DNA of 64,000 nt from assembly GCA_905221605.1 (NCBI GenBank), contig CAJNDS010002746.1, forward strand, positions 869,889 through 933,888, read 5' to 3'. Within the stretch, counting starts at the first letter, position 1; each line of letters starts with the position of its first letter. This document shows positions 10,694 through 21,083 of this stretch, in pieces. The notes under the pieces are model-generated. The model saw only the letters and a program-made list of their open reading frames with translations, had not been told where the DNA came from and searched no databases. This stretch comes from Symbiodinium natans. Lineage: Eukaryota > Sar > Dinophyceae > Suessiales > Symbiodiniaceae. A program made the translations under genes and the position numbers.

Positions 10694-10892
10694 AGGTGGT
10701 ATTCAGAGCCGCTTCCTGCCATGACAGAAGTCTTTGTTACATGTTGGGTTGAGGGTTTAGGGTTTAGGGTTTAGGGTTTAGGGTTTCGGGTTTCGGGGGG
10801 GAGGGGCAGGGGCCGGGGGGGCTTCTGTCGAGAGTAGAGTTCGGCCTTCCTTAGAGAGTTCTGTGAGAGACTAGCCCTCGAGAGCCCAAACC

Positions 10893-11015
10893 CTTACCTA
10901 CTAACTGTTTGATTTAGAAACCCGAAAAATATTTTTCCTTATAAGGGGAAATATAGGGATGAGTTTTTGTTCTGTTCGGGGAGGGGGTTCTCAAGCAATA
11001 GTAGTTAAGTCCCTT
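10893..11015. mobile_element. inverted-repeat element, family J copy
   Basis: Left end TACCTACTAACTGTTTGATTTAGAAAC and right end GTTCTCAAGCAATAGTAG are imperfect inverted repeats. A related, better-preserved copy lies at 57723-57850 (CTACTAATTGCTTAAGAAC / GTTCTTAAGCAAATAGTAG). Confidence 0.55.
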
Positions 11016-11179
11016 AATTTAAAGAACCTCAGCCGCAGTCCTAAACCCAAAGCCCAAAATCACATCCCTGACCCCCCTCCTGAACCCCTATCAACCCTAA
11101 ACCCTAAACCCGAAACCCCCAAACCCAAAACCCAAAACCCTAAACCCTACGCCCTAAACCTCCAGGCCTGAAAGGTTCA

Positions 11180-11268
11180 GCAGAGCCAGGCGCCCCTCCT
11201 CCTGGCTCGTGCGGCGGAGTACCGCAAGGGCAGCCTGCCGTGCAAGAACAAGAAAGCCGAACTGAGAG
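11180..11268 (+). CDS. exon-like island with array inserted at donor
   Basis: After a GGTTCAG acceptor the plus frame reads QSQAPLLLARAAEYRKGSLP, then CKNKKAELR. It ends at GAACTGAGAG (11259-11268). A CCCTAAA array follows, and then GGACTGAGAG (11336-11345) recurs before GTAAACC. The near-repeat suggests the array was inserted at the exon-intron border, with the original GT donor now in the second copy. Function unknown. Confidence 0.4.
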
Positions 11269-11335
11269 CCCTAAACCCTAAACCCTAAACCCTAAACCCG
11301 AAAACCTAAACCCTAAACCCTAAACCCTAAACCCC
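11269..11335 (-). repeat. CCCTAAA array flanked by a 10-bp direct repeat
   Basis: 67 bp array bounded by GAACTGAGAG (11259-11268) and GGACTGAGAG (11336-11345), nine of ten bases identical, as expected for a filled-in or duplicated target site. Confidence 0.85.
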
Positions 11336-11359
11336 GGACTGAGAGTAAACCTGATAACT

Positions 11360-11464
11360 TGGGATGTTCCCCCTTATGCTACCAGTCTTTAATAGGGATG
11401 ATACTAGGGGGTACTCGAATCCCTACTAAGGACTGTTCGTGTTCGCATAAGGGGGAACATCCCA
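11360..11464. mobile_element. inverted-repeat element, family A, intact
   Basis: 105 bp with perfect 20 bp terminal inverted repeats (TGGGATGTTCCCCCTTATGC). The inner part contains GTCTTTAATAGGGAT and its imperfect inverse ATCCCTACTAAGGAC, so the whole unit can fold as a long hairpin. Other copies lie at 13642, 35687, 49304 and 49714. No ORF is present, so it is a non-autonomous MITE-like element. Confidence 0.85.
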
Positions 11465-11845
11465 GCCTGTAACCCTAAACCCCAAACCCTAAACCCTTTC
11501 TAGGGCTTAGGAATTCTAGGCGTTCTACTGGTTTAGGGTCTTTGGGGGCTTTTGTGGCTCTGGATTTCAGGGTTTTAGGGCTTTGGGGTTTAGGGAGTGG
11601 GGCTTCAGGGTTCAAGGTTGTGCTGTTATACTCTACTAGCACTAGCGAGTCACTTGCGCGGCCGGCTCTTGAAATATGACACATGCACCCATTGAACAAT
11701 CCTTCAAGCCCCAAGCCCCCATGCAGCAATCTCCACAAAAACTCTCCACAAGGACTTTGCTCTAAACCCTGGACTCTAAACCCGAAACCCGAAACCCTAA
11801 ACCCTTAACCCTGAACCCTAAACCCTAAACCCTAAACCCTAAACC

Positions 11846-11975
11846 TGCAGAAGCCCTGAAGCCCTCTCATCTCAAAGCGCAGCATTCCGATCGCGGGCCT
11901 GGCGACCGCCCTCCCCTTGCCAGGCAAGCGGGAGGATCGCACAGCCACCGGGCTGCAACCTCACAGCTCGCAGGA
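11846..11975 (+). CDS. exon-like island
   Basis: 130 bp GC-rich island after a CTGCAG acceptor, with CGCAG|GAGTTAAG at its right edge. Two plus frames are open throughout; one reads ALKPSHLKAQHSDRGPGDRP. The donor would be non-canonical unless it lies at GTTAAG. Not chained to neighbours. Confidence 0.3.
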
Positions 11976-12030
11976 GTTAAGTTTCGGGCTTAGGGCTTAG
12001 GGTCTAGGGTCCAGGCTTTAGGGCTCAGGT

Positions 12031-12140
12031 CCCCAAAGAGCCCAATCTTGCTTAATTAAGGAATAACCTTGAATCATATTCAGGATCCCTATATGATTTA
12101 AGGAATATTCCTTAATTAAGCCATATTGGGCTCTTTGGGG
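12031..12140. mobile_element. 110 bp hairpin element (family L)
   Basis: CCCCAAAGAGCCCAAT at 12031 and its inverse ending at 12140 form arms of about 50 bp. The arms extend through GCTTAATTAAGGAATA with a few mismatches and enclose a short centre. Single copy in this window, no ORF. Confidence 0.75.
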
Positions 12141-12350
12141 CTGTAGTTGACTGAGCGTGCAAGGCGCGGCTTAGGGTTGAGGGTTTTAGGGTTTAGGGTC
12201 TAGGGTTTAGGGCATTGAGAGTCTAGGGTTCAAGGGTTGGGAACGCAAAGCAACCGATCTCGCGCAACCCGTACCCGAACCCTACACCCTGAAGCCTAAA
12301 CCCTGAGCCCTAAACCCCAAGGTTTCAGCCCTAAATAAAGGGGATTCTGG

Positions 12351-12410
12351 AAAAGGGGGTACTATCATCCTTATTAAGGACAGTCAGTATAAGGAGGAAC
12401 CTCCTAATCC
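12351..12410. mobile_element. truncated family A element
   Basis: Right half of family A only: GGGGGTACTATCATCC, then TATTAAGGAC and AGTATAAGGAGGAACCTCC. Confidence 0.5.
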
Positions 12411-12819
12411 CTAAGCCCTAAGCCCTAAACCCTAAACCCCAAATCTAAAGCAAGTGCCATGGGAAAACCCGAAGCCAAGTAGGTGCCCGGACAACCAAGG
12501 ATGCCGTGGGTTTAGGGTTTGGGTGAAACAGGGAAGCTATCTCAGGGTTTAGGGTTTTGGGGGAGCCAAAGCTCCGCAACCCTCCTAAAACCCCCACACC
12601 CTACAAAAGAACCTAAGCTCCTAAATCCTATACAAATTCTAAACCCCCATCATTCAACCTACACCCTGAGCTCTACCATAGGACCGCTTTAGGGTTTAGG
12701 GTTTAGGGTTTAGGGTTTCGGGTTGATAGGGTTTGCTTTAAGAGCCCTATACCTTGCTTTGGTAGGTTGCCTTCAGAACCCCTGCCATGAGGTTTCTAGC
12801 CTAGGCCCCAAGCCTGATA

Positions 12820-12975
12820 GGGTTTAGGGTTTAGGGTTTAGGGTTTAGGGTTTAGGGTTTAGGGTTTAGGGTTTAGGGTTTAGGGTTTAGGGTTTAGGGT
12901 TTAGGGTTTAGGGTTTAGGGTTTAGGGTTTAGGGTTTAGGGTTTAGGGTTTAGGGTTTAGGTTCAGGGTTTAGGG
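12820..12975 (+). repeat. long TTTAGGG array
   Basis: About 21 near-perfect units, among the longest arrays in the window. A 350 bp repeat-free segment with an exon-like ORF follows. Confidence 0.95.
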
Positions 12976-13072
12976 CTTATATAGGGTTTAGGGCCGATGA
13001 TCGAGCTTCAATCGTTTCAGTCAGCTCAGCGGCCGCCACCAAACAGCATCTGTTCACTAAGTTCTCCCATAG

Positions 13073-13325
13073 ACTCCTCTGCTTGAGCCCTTCGCCACCA
13101 ACCTTGGAATCCCAGCCGCACGTGCTGCAGTCCTGCTACTGCTGCTTGAGCTGGTTGAAACCATCATCATTCGAAACCTTGCTGGTGTGCATCCAGGCTC
13201 TGGCACCATGTTGTTGACTAGGATGAAAAAGAGCCAGCGCGACAACTTGTGGTTCGTGCACGCTACAGCGCCCTCGCTTGAGGCCGACAGGGACTTTGGC
13301 CTCACGAAACGACAAGTGGCTCAGG
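13073..13325 (+). CDS. long plus-strand exon-like ORF
   Basis: Open for 84 codons after a TAG at 13070-13072, ending at CAGG|GTTTGGG, the same donor type as neighbouring models. It reads LLEPFATNLGIPAARAA, a Leu run, then LVETIIIRN and MKKSQRDNLWFVHATAPSLE. The complementary strand carries an 82-codon ATG ORF (13057-13305) with a Ser run. I prefer plus because of the donor and the plus-strand neighbours, but this is not secure. The exact acceptor is unresolved. Confidence 0.4.
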
Positions 13326-13641
13326 GTTTGGGTTCAAGGTTTAAGGCTTAGGTGCTTTCGTCCATGACGCTGTCGTTCATGGTGTAAGGTGAAAAAGCTG
13401 ATAGAGTCCTCGGAAGGACCCCACCAGCACTAAACCCCACACCCAATACCCTAAACCCTAAACCCTAAACCCTCCCTCAGCTGAGCTCAGGGCGCCAGGA
13501 GCTGCCTGTTCCAAGACCTCACGCAGAGAATCCGAAGAAACCACCGGGGGGGGGGGGGGGGCTTTGGCTTCGGATGTTCACCCTGAGACTAGCAGTCCTC
13601 AAAAGGGTTTAGGGTTCAGGGTTTGGGGTTTAGGGTTTAGG

Positions 13642-13718
13642 AACAGTCCTTCATAGGGATGATCATAGGGGGTACTATAATCCCTATTAAGGACTGTTAG
13701 TATAAGGGGAACATCCCA
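13642..13718. mobile_element. 5'-truncated family A element
   Basis: AACAGTCCTTCATAGGGAT to the right terminus GGGGAACATCCCA. The left 20 bp terminal repeat is missing and telomere repeats abut the break. Confidence 0.65.
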
Positions 13719-14489
13719 GATGTTACCTCAAAAGTAGGCCAGCCTTAGTATATAAGCCCTTGAAACGCCTTCACACAGGAATACTGTTGGTCCCCTGACA
13801 ACGACTCTCCCCGTCCCCGTGAGGGCAGGAAACGGAAAGAGGACTTTCAATCATAATTAGGCTTTCAGGGGACACCCGCCACTTTTCCTCGGAACCCCGA
13901 GATTGATCTGAAAAGAATAAGCCAAAACTAAGCCGCAATATTTGCTAACTAAGCCAAAACCCTACTACACTCCCTTAACCAGACATTGGCGGTTCTTTTA
14001 ACGGGTGCCGCCTTATAATGGGTACCCCAAAAAAGGGACCCTAATTTAGGAGACTACCCAGTTCTTTTGCAAAAGTCCTGCAGTTAGGGCTCCACAGCTC
14101 GGAGTAGAGTTGGAGTAGACTCATAAGGGCCCTGAATTGGGTTCTGCGTGCGACATACCTAAGTTCGAAGTGTAGCTAGTACAGCAAGAGCCCCTAAACC
14201 CTAAATCCTAAAACCTACACCCTAAACTCTAAAACCTACACCCTAAAACATACACGCTAAACCCTAAACCCTGAACCCACCACGAGCTCTTAAGGTCCCT
14301 GACTCCCTTGCACCATTGGGAATGCTCACGCCTGCCCTTCTTCAGGATTTGGGATTTCACGTTTGGGGCCTATGGAGTCTGAGGCATGTGCCTACTAGGA
14401 TGAGCTATTGTAGCCTAGAACCCCTGCAAAAGGCCCTTGACAGGGTTTAGGGTTTAGGGTTTAGGGTTAAGGGTTTAGGGCTTGACAAG

Positions 14490-14789
14490 ATCTTTGTGGC
14501 CGGAAGCCATCTCATGTCCGCGATGAAGCGCCATTATGAGGATGCTGAATACATGAGCAGCCGGCTGAAGAAAAAACCTCCTCTTCTCCGTGTTCCGATC
14601 TGAGCACTTTCAAGCTCTCGAAAGTCAGCAAGAACTGATCGGTTTGTCTCAAACCTTTCCTTGGCAAAGAGCACACCCCGTGGTTTGGGGTCAGCTGGCT
14701 TGTGAATCGAAGCTGGCCTGGCTTGCCCAATTGCGAACAGCATGTGCTCAACATTTGCAACTCCTTGCTTTCATTGGGCCCAAGGGGAG
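14490..14789 (+). CDS. 300 bp coding segment with a probable +/-1 frameshift
   Basis: From an ACAAG site the frame IFVAGSHLMSAMKRHYEDAE, then YMSSRLKK, hits TGA at about 14600. The next frame continues with HFQALESQQELIGLSQTFPW, then WGQLACESKLAWLAQLRTAC, up to an AAGGGGAG|GTTGAT donor. The switch coincides with an AAAAAA run near 14570. A one-base indel (real or sequencing) would join them. Alternatively CTGAG after a pyrimidine tract near 14605 is an acceptor that starts a second exon. No family is recognised. Confidence 0.45.
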
Positions 14790-15241
14790 GTTGATTACGG
14801 GGATTATATGGGGGGATTCCGAAATTGTGGGTATTTACTTTATTGGGTCCTTAAAAAAGAGAACCCTACTATTTGGGGGACTATATTGGGGTCCCTGATT
14901 TTCGTAAACGCCCATGTACGGCGTAACAACCCATCCTGGTACGAGGGCTTCCTTCCAGTGAGGCTCCGCGAAAGCCAACCTTCTTGAGGGAGGGGGGGTT
15001 CAAGGGGGGTATGTAACCCAGGGTTCCCTAATACTCCCAACTACTCCCTCAAGCTCCCTAAGCTTCCCTAATTACCTACCCCCCATGAACCCCACACCCT
15101 TAAGAACCTTGGAGGTTGATCTAAAGCATTGGCCACTGGATCGGCTTGGGGGGCAGCACCCAGAAGGGCCCAGATTGATCCCTAAACCCTAAACCCTAAA
15201 CGCCTAAACCCTAACCCCCTCTTTAAACCCTAAACCCTAAG

Positions 15242-17470
15242 ACGAGCAGCTGCAGCATGGAGTGAAGCAGTTGGTCTGCACGAGAGGAGGCGTCGTTGGC
15301 CACCATCAGAAGGTCGGCGACCTCTCCGGGATTAGGGTAGGGTTTAGGGCTTTTGGGTTTCGTGTCTAGAACTCTTTAAACCCTGAATCCTGGGCCGGGT
15401 ACAGGGTTAACCCAGAAACCATAAACCGTGATTGGGGTCCCTGAACCCTAAACCCTAAACCCTAAACCCTAACCCTAAACCCTAAACCCTAAACCCTAAA
15501 CCCTAAACCCTAAACCCTAAACCCTAAACCCTAAACCCTAAACCCTAAACCCTAAACCCCAACAAAAGGAGCATTGAGAGGGCTGGCCTTGCAGGCGGCC
15601 TCGCTCAGTGTGGACGCCGCCTGCTGGCTGAGTCGGCTGGTTTGGGGTTTAGGGCTTAGGGCTTAGGGTTTGGGGTTTAGGGTTTAGGGCTAGGGTTTAG
15701 GATTTAGTGTTTGGGGTTTAGGGTTTAGGGCGTACTCTACCTAGGACCCAAACCCAAAACCTACTTTTTGTATGTTCTGCTCATAAACAACCCCTTCTAT
15801 CCTTCTTAGGTAACCTACAAAAGGGTAGGTTGTGAGTTCTCAAGGTAAGCCTTAAATCCTAATCCCTAAGCCCTAAACCCTAAACCCTAAACCCTAATTT
15901 ACAAAACCCTAAACCCTAAACCCTAAACCCTAAACCCTAAACCGTACACCCTAAACCCTAAACCCTAAACCCTAAAACCTAAACCCTTATTCAGCAAACC
16001 CTAAACCGGGGTAGCGCCTGCCGCCACAGGGCCTGCAAGCCCGGCGGGACCTCCTCGAAGGGCTGCTTGGCCATGGACGAAAGCCTCAGAGGTCGGGGCT
16101 TATTAGAGCTGTAAACCCTAAACCCTAAACCCTAAACCCCAAACCCCAAACCCTAAACAGGGCTTTGAGGCGTTTTGGGGTTCGTACAGTCAGCATTCTT
16201 AAGTCATGTGGTGTTGGATTTGGAGTTTAGATGGGCTTAGAACCCAAGAACACACACACTCTTCAGCTTGTGGTTACGGCATAACCCTGAATCCTAACCC
16301 TGAATCCTGCGCCCCAAGCCCTGAACCCTGAGCCTGGGACCCGGGTCTCTGAACTCAATCCTGAGTCTTCTCAGCCAAAACCCCTAAACCCCTAAACCCT
16401 AAACCCGTAAACCCCTAAACCCCTAAACCCCTGAACCCCTGAACCCCCTAAACCCTTAAACCCCTAAACCCCTAAACCCCTAAACCCCTAAAACCCTAAA
16501 CCCCTAAACCCCCAAACCCCAAACCCTAAACCCCTAAACCCCTAAACCCCCAAACCCCAAACCCTAAACCCCCAAACCCTAAACCCCAAACCCTAAACCC
16601 TAAACCCCTAAACCCTAAACCCCAAACCCTAAACTTTCCTAAACCCCAAACCCCAAACCCTAAACCCTAAACCCCAAACCCCAAACCCTAAACTTTCCAA
16701 GAGGCCATCTAAGGGTGGAGGCCAAGGCCTGGTCAGAGCCAGTTTCGGTTTACGGGCAGGTAGGGTTTAGGGTTTAGGGGTTAGGGTTTAGGGTTTAGGG
16801 TTTAGGGTGTAGGGTGTAGGGTGTAGGGTTTAGGGTTTAGGCTTTAGGGTTAGGGGTTTAGGGGTTTAGGGTTTAGGGTTTAGGGTTTAGGGTTTAGGTT
16901 TAGAGGTTTAGGGGTTTAGGGTTTAGGGTTTAGGGCTGAGGGTTTAGGGTTTAGGGCGCAAAGCCCCAAACATCTACACACCCTGAACCCTAAGCTTCAC
17001 CGCTCCATCTCGCAGAGGCAAGGTCTTGACCAACGGCTTGGATATGCAGACCATTCGATGGTTTAGGGTTTAGGGTTGAGGGTATGGGGTTGAGGGCTTA
17101 GGGCTTCTACAGGGCCTTAGGATTCAGGGAGCAGGGTCTTCAATGTTTCAGGCTTCAGGCGATTTATGGGTTTACGGGTTTAGGGGTTTAGGGGTCCCCC
17201 TGAAACCCCTAAACCCTAAACCCTAAACCCTAAACCCCTAAACCCCTAAACCCTAAACCCTAAACGAGTGTAGAGGGTAGGGCAGGTGTTGGGGCGTTCG
17301 GCGTTCGGAGCTTCGGGTTAGGATTTAGGGTGTAGGGCTTCTTGGGTTTAGGGATTCAAGCGTTTAGGAGTACACATCGCCAAGCCTGAAACCCTAAGCA
17401 TCAAACCGTGAAAAATCACTTGTACTAGGTTGCCCAGAAAGCCTGGAAGAGTAAGAAGTTCACGCTCTGA
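15242..17470 (+). CDS. unknown protein, 6-exon partial gene (3' complete)
   Basis: Exons are 15242-15336, 15595-15639, 16030-16091, 16702-16759, 17016-17060 and 17429-17470, with consistent phase throughout and TGA at 17468-17470. Acceptors include CCTTGCAG, GCCACAG, CATCTCGCAG and GTACTAG. Donors are AGG|GTAGGG, CTG|GTTTGG, AG|GTCGGG, CAG|GTAGGG and ATG|GTTTAG. The deduced 115-codon tail contains GLQARRDLLEGLLGHGRKPQ, GHLRVEAKAWSEPVSVYGQ, and ends VAQKAWKSKKFTL. Every intron carries telomere arrays. The minus strand of exons 1-3 is also open, with an ATG, but has weaker acceptors. The 5' end is missing and the function unknown. Confidence 0.55.
15434..15570 (-). repeat. CCCTAAA array (intronic)
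   Basis: About 19 units ending shortly before the acceptor of exon 2 of the 15242-17470 model. Confidence 0.95.
16375..16690 (-). repeat. CCCCTAAA/CCCTAAA mixed array
   Basis: 315 bp dominated by the eight-base CCCCTAAA variant with CCCCAAA units, at the 3' end of an intron. The mirror array (TTTAGGG/TTTAGGGG, 16757-16955) begins the next intron. Confidence 0.95.
16757..16955 (+). repeat. TTTAGGG/TTTAGGGG array
   Basis: 200 bp including GTGTAGG and TTTAGGGG variants. The first bases (GTAGGGTTTAGGG) are the donor of the exon at 16702-16759. Confidence 0.95.
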
Positions 17471-18269
17471 CCCAACAAAGTGGAGTAACGGTACTGCTGG
17501 GATCATGGCGCCTGGGGTTGGAGGTTAGGGTAAACCCTAAATCCCAAAAAGCCCAAAGCCTCAAAACCCTAAAAAAACCGTCAAAACCCTGCAAAACCCT
17601 GAAAACCCTAAAGACCCCCAAAAACCCTTAAACCCCTTAAAGGCCCTAAAAACCCTTGAACACCCTTAACAAAAACCCTTGAACAACACACACATTGAGG
17701 AAAAAAACAACAAACCCCTAAGAAACACTAAAATGCCCTCAAACACCCTTAAAAACCCTTAACAACCCTTAAACACCCTTAAGACCCTAGAGCCACCAAA
17801 CACGAAACCCTCGTCACCTTCAGTCCGTCCCCTCGGGGCGGGGAGGTAAGGCCGAAGAGCTCGGACCTCAGTCGCAAGGACAGACTTTGGGTTTGGGGTA
17901 GGGTTTAGGGAGTAAGGTCTAAGGTTTAGGGGTTTTGGGGGTTCTTTTTAGGGATTTGGGGGTTTGGGGTTGAGGTTAGGGTTTGGGGATTTCAGGCTTT
18001 TTTGGGGCTTTTGGGCTTTGGGGTTTTGGGGGTTTAGGGTTCGGGGTTTGAGGTGCGGGTTGTGCATATTTGCACTTTCAAAGCTTTCGGGGATCTAAGA
18101 ACTCGTGTTCTGGAAACCGGGTTTAGGGATTAGGATTTAGGGTTCAGGGTAAACCCAAACTGCTTGTGGCCAGGGTGTACTGGATTCTAGGCTTGCGCTG
18201 GAAATGGCTTCAATGTACCTACACAAAAGAGAGAAAAGATAGCACAACAGAACCTAGCCGCTGAAACCC

Positions 18270-18490
18270 TTAAAGCACAAACCCTTAGACCCTTAAACCC
18301 TTAAACCCTTGAACCCTTGAACCCTTAAACCCTCCAACCCTTCAACCCTTAAACCCCTTAAACCCTTCAACCCCTCAAACCCCTTAAACCCTTAAACCCC
18401 TCAAACCCTTAAACCCTTGCACCCTTGAAACCTCAAACCCTTGAACCCTTGAACCCTTGAACCCTTGAACCTTTGAACCCTAACCCTAAA
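18270..18490 (-). repeat. CCCTTAAA / CCCTTGAA octamer array
   Basis: Eight-base variants of the telomere unit, locally homogenised into two subtypes. Confidence 0.9.
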
Positions 18491-18719
18491 CCCTAAACCC
18501 TAAATCCCTCCTAGGGTGCAGGGTTCAGGGTGTTTAGGCTCTGGGGCTAGGGATACACCCCTTGAAGACCTTAGGGTTTAGGGTTTAGGGTTTAGGGTTT
18601 AGGGTTTAGGGCTAGGGATAAACCCTTTGAAGACCTAAACCCTAAAGCCCTGACAGTAGAACTTGTCTAGGCCCTGAACCACAGACCCTGAAAAGAAACC
18701 CTTAACCCTTTAATGTAAA

Positions 18720-18920
18720 GCCCTAAAGCCTACAGCCTAAACCCTAAACCCTAAACTCTAAACCCTAGACCCTAGACCCTAAACCCTAAACCCTAAACCC
18801 TAGACCCTAAACCCTAAACCCTAAACCCTAAACCCTAGACCCTAAACCCTAAACCCTAAACCCTAGACCCTAAACCCTAAACCCTAAACCCAAAACCCGA
18901 AATCCTAAACCCTAAACCCT
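18720..18920 (-). repeat. CCCTAAA/CCCTAGA array
   Basis: About 28 units with regularly spaced CCCTAGA variants, suggesting amplification of a multi-unit block. Confidence 0.9.
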
Positions 18921-18936
18921 CTCGAGGTCCGGACAG

Positions 18937-21083
18937 GGCCGACTCGGCCACTTCCGACGCATCCGCCGTCGCGCGCGGCGTCGCTGGCACCGCCATCGCG
19001 GGGAATGAGGGTTTTGAGGGTTTCTGTGTTTGTTTTAAGGTTTCAGGGTTTAGGGTTTAGGGTTTAGGGTTAGGGCTTTTAGGGTTGCTAGGGTTTCCTA
19101 AATTTTGTGTAGGGTGTAGGGTTTAGGCTAGGGTGTCGGGCTTGAGGGTTTTGGGGTTTGGGGCTTGGGCTTTAAGCTTTAGTGGTTCGTGGGTTTAGGT
19201 GTCCTGTACCAAGTACGAGCTTTTCAGATCCCAAACATCTACACCTCAACAAACATGCTCGTCTCTTGAAGTACAAGGTGCAGAAGCTTAGGGGTTAGGG
19301 TTTCGGGTTGAGGGTTACTCTGGCAAGGGTCATTCTCATTCCTCAGAGCGTGGTTGCTGCAGAAGGACATGGGCCTTGCCCTAAGCCTAGACGATTAGGT
19401 CCCAGCAGGTTTTGGGGCCACATGAACCCTAAAAGGGTTTATGGTTCACATACCATAATAGGGATGATAATTGTATAGGGTAACCCCCCCCCCCCTAAAG
19501 TTTCATTAGGGTTCATGTTGCAAAACCCAAAAAAGACCGCAAACCTACTCCCGTTTGGGCGTAAATGGGTATATAAGTTGTTAAGGGAATCGATTTGAGC
19601 CATAGCCCACATGCCAACCTCCCAAATCTCAGAAGGCTTACGGTTCGGGGCTTATAGGGAATCCTCCCCACCCCCCTGACACAAGAACAACCTTCAACCC
19701 CTAAACGCCCTACCAACCGTCAAGCGAGCCAGAAATCCTAAATGCCCTACACAGCGTGAACTCCCGAAGCATAGGGTCCCTAAACCCTAAACCCTACACC
19801 CAGGTTGCAGGGTTCGAAACCTTGCCAAGTTCACTGAAAGCCCATACAGCCCGACGGATAACCAAGGGGAACCCCCCCATCCGTGCAACTAAACCTTACG
19901 TGCAAGGCCCCAAAACCCTAGGGTTTAGGGCCTAAGCCCTACTAAGTGCAAAACCCTACGCCCCAAATTCACCAAAGGTTAGGACAAGCCAAGAGCGTCT
20001 TTTCTCTGCAAAAGGTTCCGAAGCTCTGCATTCAGGACTTGCTCTCGGGATCTGGCTTCGACTGCTCCTCCCACCAAGGTGCGCGTCTCCGAAAATCAGG
20101 TTTTAGGGTGCAGGGTTTAGGTTTAGGGTTTAGGGTTTAGGGTTTAGGGTTTAGGGTTTAGGGTTTAGGGTTTAGGGTTTAGGGTTTAGGGTTTAGGGTT
20201 TAGGGTTTAGGGTTTAGGGTTTAGGGTTTAGGGTTTAGGGTTTAGGGTCTAGGGTCTAGGGTCTAGGGTGTAGGTCTAGGGTCTGCGGTTTGGAGGGTGT
20301 AGGCTTTGGAGGGTTTAGGGTTGGAGGGTTCAGGGTTTGGAGGGTTTAGAGCTTGGGGGGTTTGCCGTCTTGAAGAGCTTCGTCGGCAACGTCTTCTACG
20401 ATCCAGTGCAAACAGTACGTGTAGCTAACACCCTGTCTAAAATGGGTGGTTTCGGCTTAGGGAAGTTCCCTAAACCCTAAACCCTAAACCCTAAACCCTA
20501 AACCCCAAACAAGGGCCCTGTGGCCTGGGCCGCTGTGACCGCGGAGGAAGCCGCTGTGGCTGCGCTGGCCGCAGCCTCCTCGTGGCATCCCGGAGGCTTT
20601 ACCCGGTTTTAGGGTTTAGGGTTTAGGGTTTGGGGTTTAGGGTTTAGGGTTTAGGGTTTAGGGTTTAGGGTTTAGGGTTTGGGGTTTGGGGTTTAGGGTT
20701 TGGGGTTTAGGGGGTTACGGTTTAGGGCCGCACGAGCTTTAGGATCCTAGAAAGGGGGGTCTTCGAGTTTATAGAGAGGGTGGCATCCTTACCGAGCTGC
20801 AGGCTATTAGGAGGGCTATGGCTCCTTGGTTGCAGGGTTTAGGGTTTAGGATTTAGGATGCATACCGAACCCGTCGGTTGGGGTCTAAACCCTAAACCCC
20901 TAAACCCTAACCCCAAACCCTGAACCCTCAACCTGGGATTTGGTGGCTTAGCCTTACAGGGCTTAGGGCTCAAAGGTATAAACACTAAAGCCTAAAACTC
21001 TGACCCCAAATTAGCTTTCTTTCTGGGAAACGCAGGTTGCGACGGCCCTGTGTACGTGGGAGGGCTTCAAAGTTAGATTTTAG
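18937..21083 (+). CDS. unknown protein, 7-exon partial gene (3' complete)
   Basis: Exons 18937-19010, 19228-19293, 20015-20099, 20376-20418, 20514-20605, 20803-20836 and 21036-21083 chain in phase to TAG at 21081-21083. Strong acceptors are CTTTTCAG, TCTCTGCAAAAG, GAGCTGCAG and ACGCAG. Donors are GTTTTG, GTTAGG, GTTTTAGG, GTGTAG and GTTTAGG. Segments include ADSATSDASAVARGVAGTAI, PKHLHLNKHARLLKYKVQKL, an Ala-rich VAWAAVTAEEAAVAALAAAS and the end VATALCTWEGFKVRF. Alternative frames exist in exons 3 and 4; one there reads SFVGNVFYDPVQTVRVANTL. Function unknown, possibly a membrane or helical protein from the Leu/Ala-rich stretches. The 5' end lies outside the model. Confidence 0.5.
19410..19520. 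mobile_element. inverted-repeat element, family H copy
   Basis: ATGAACCCTAAAAGGGTTTATGG at the left and TTAGGGTTCAT at the right, with TAATAGGGATGATAATTGTATAGGG between. Related to the tandem copies at 54769-54919. A poly-C run lies inside. Confidence 0.55.
20105..20350 (+). repeat. TTTAGGG array with GTCTAGGG variants
   Basis: ~21 perfect units followed by TCTAGGG and TTTGGAGG variants. It begins just after the donor of the exon at 20015-20099. Confidence 0.95.
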
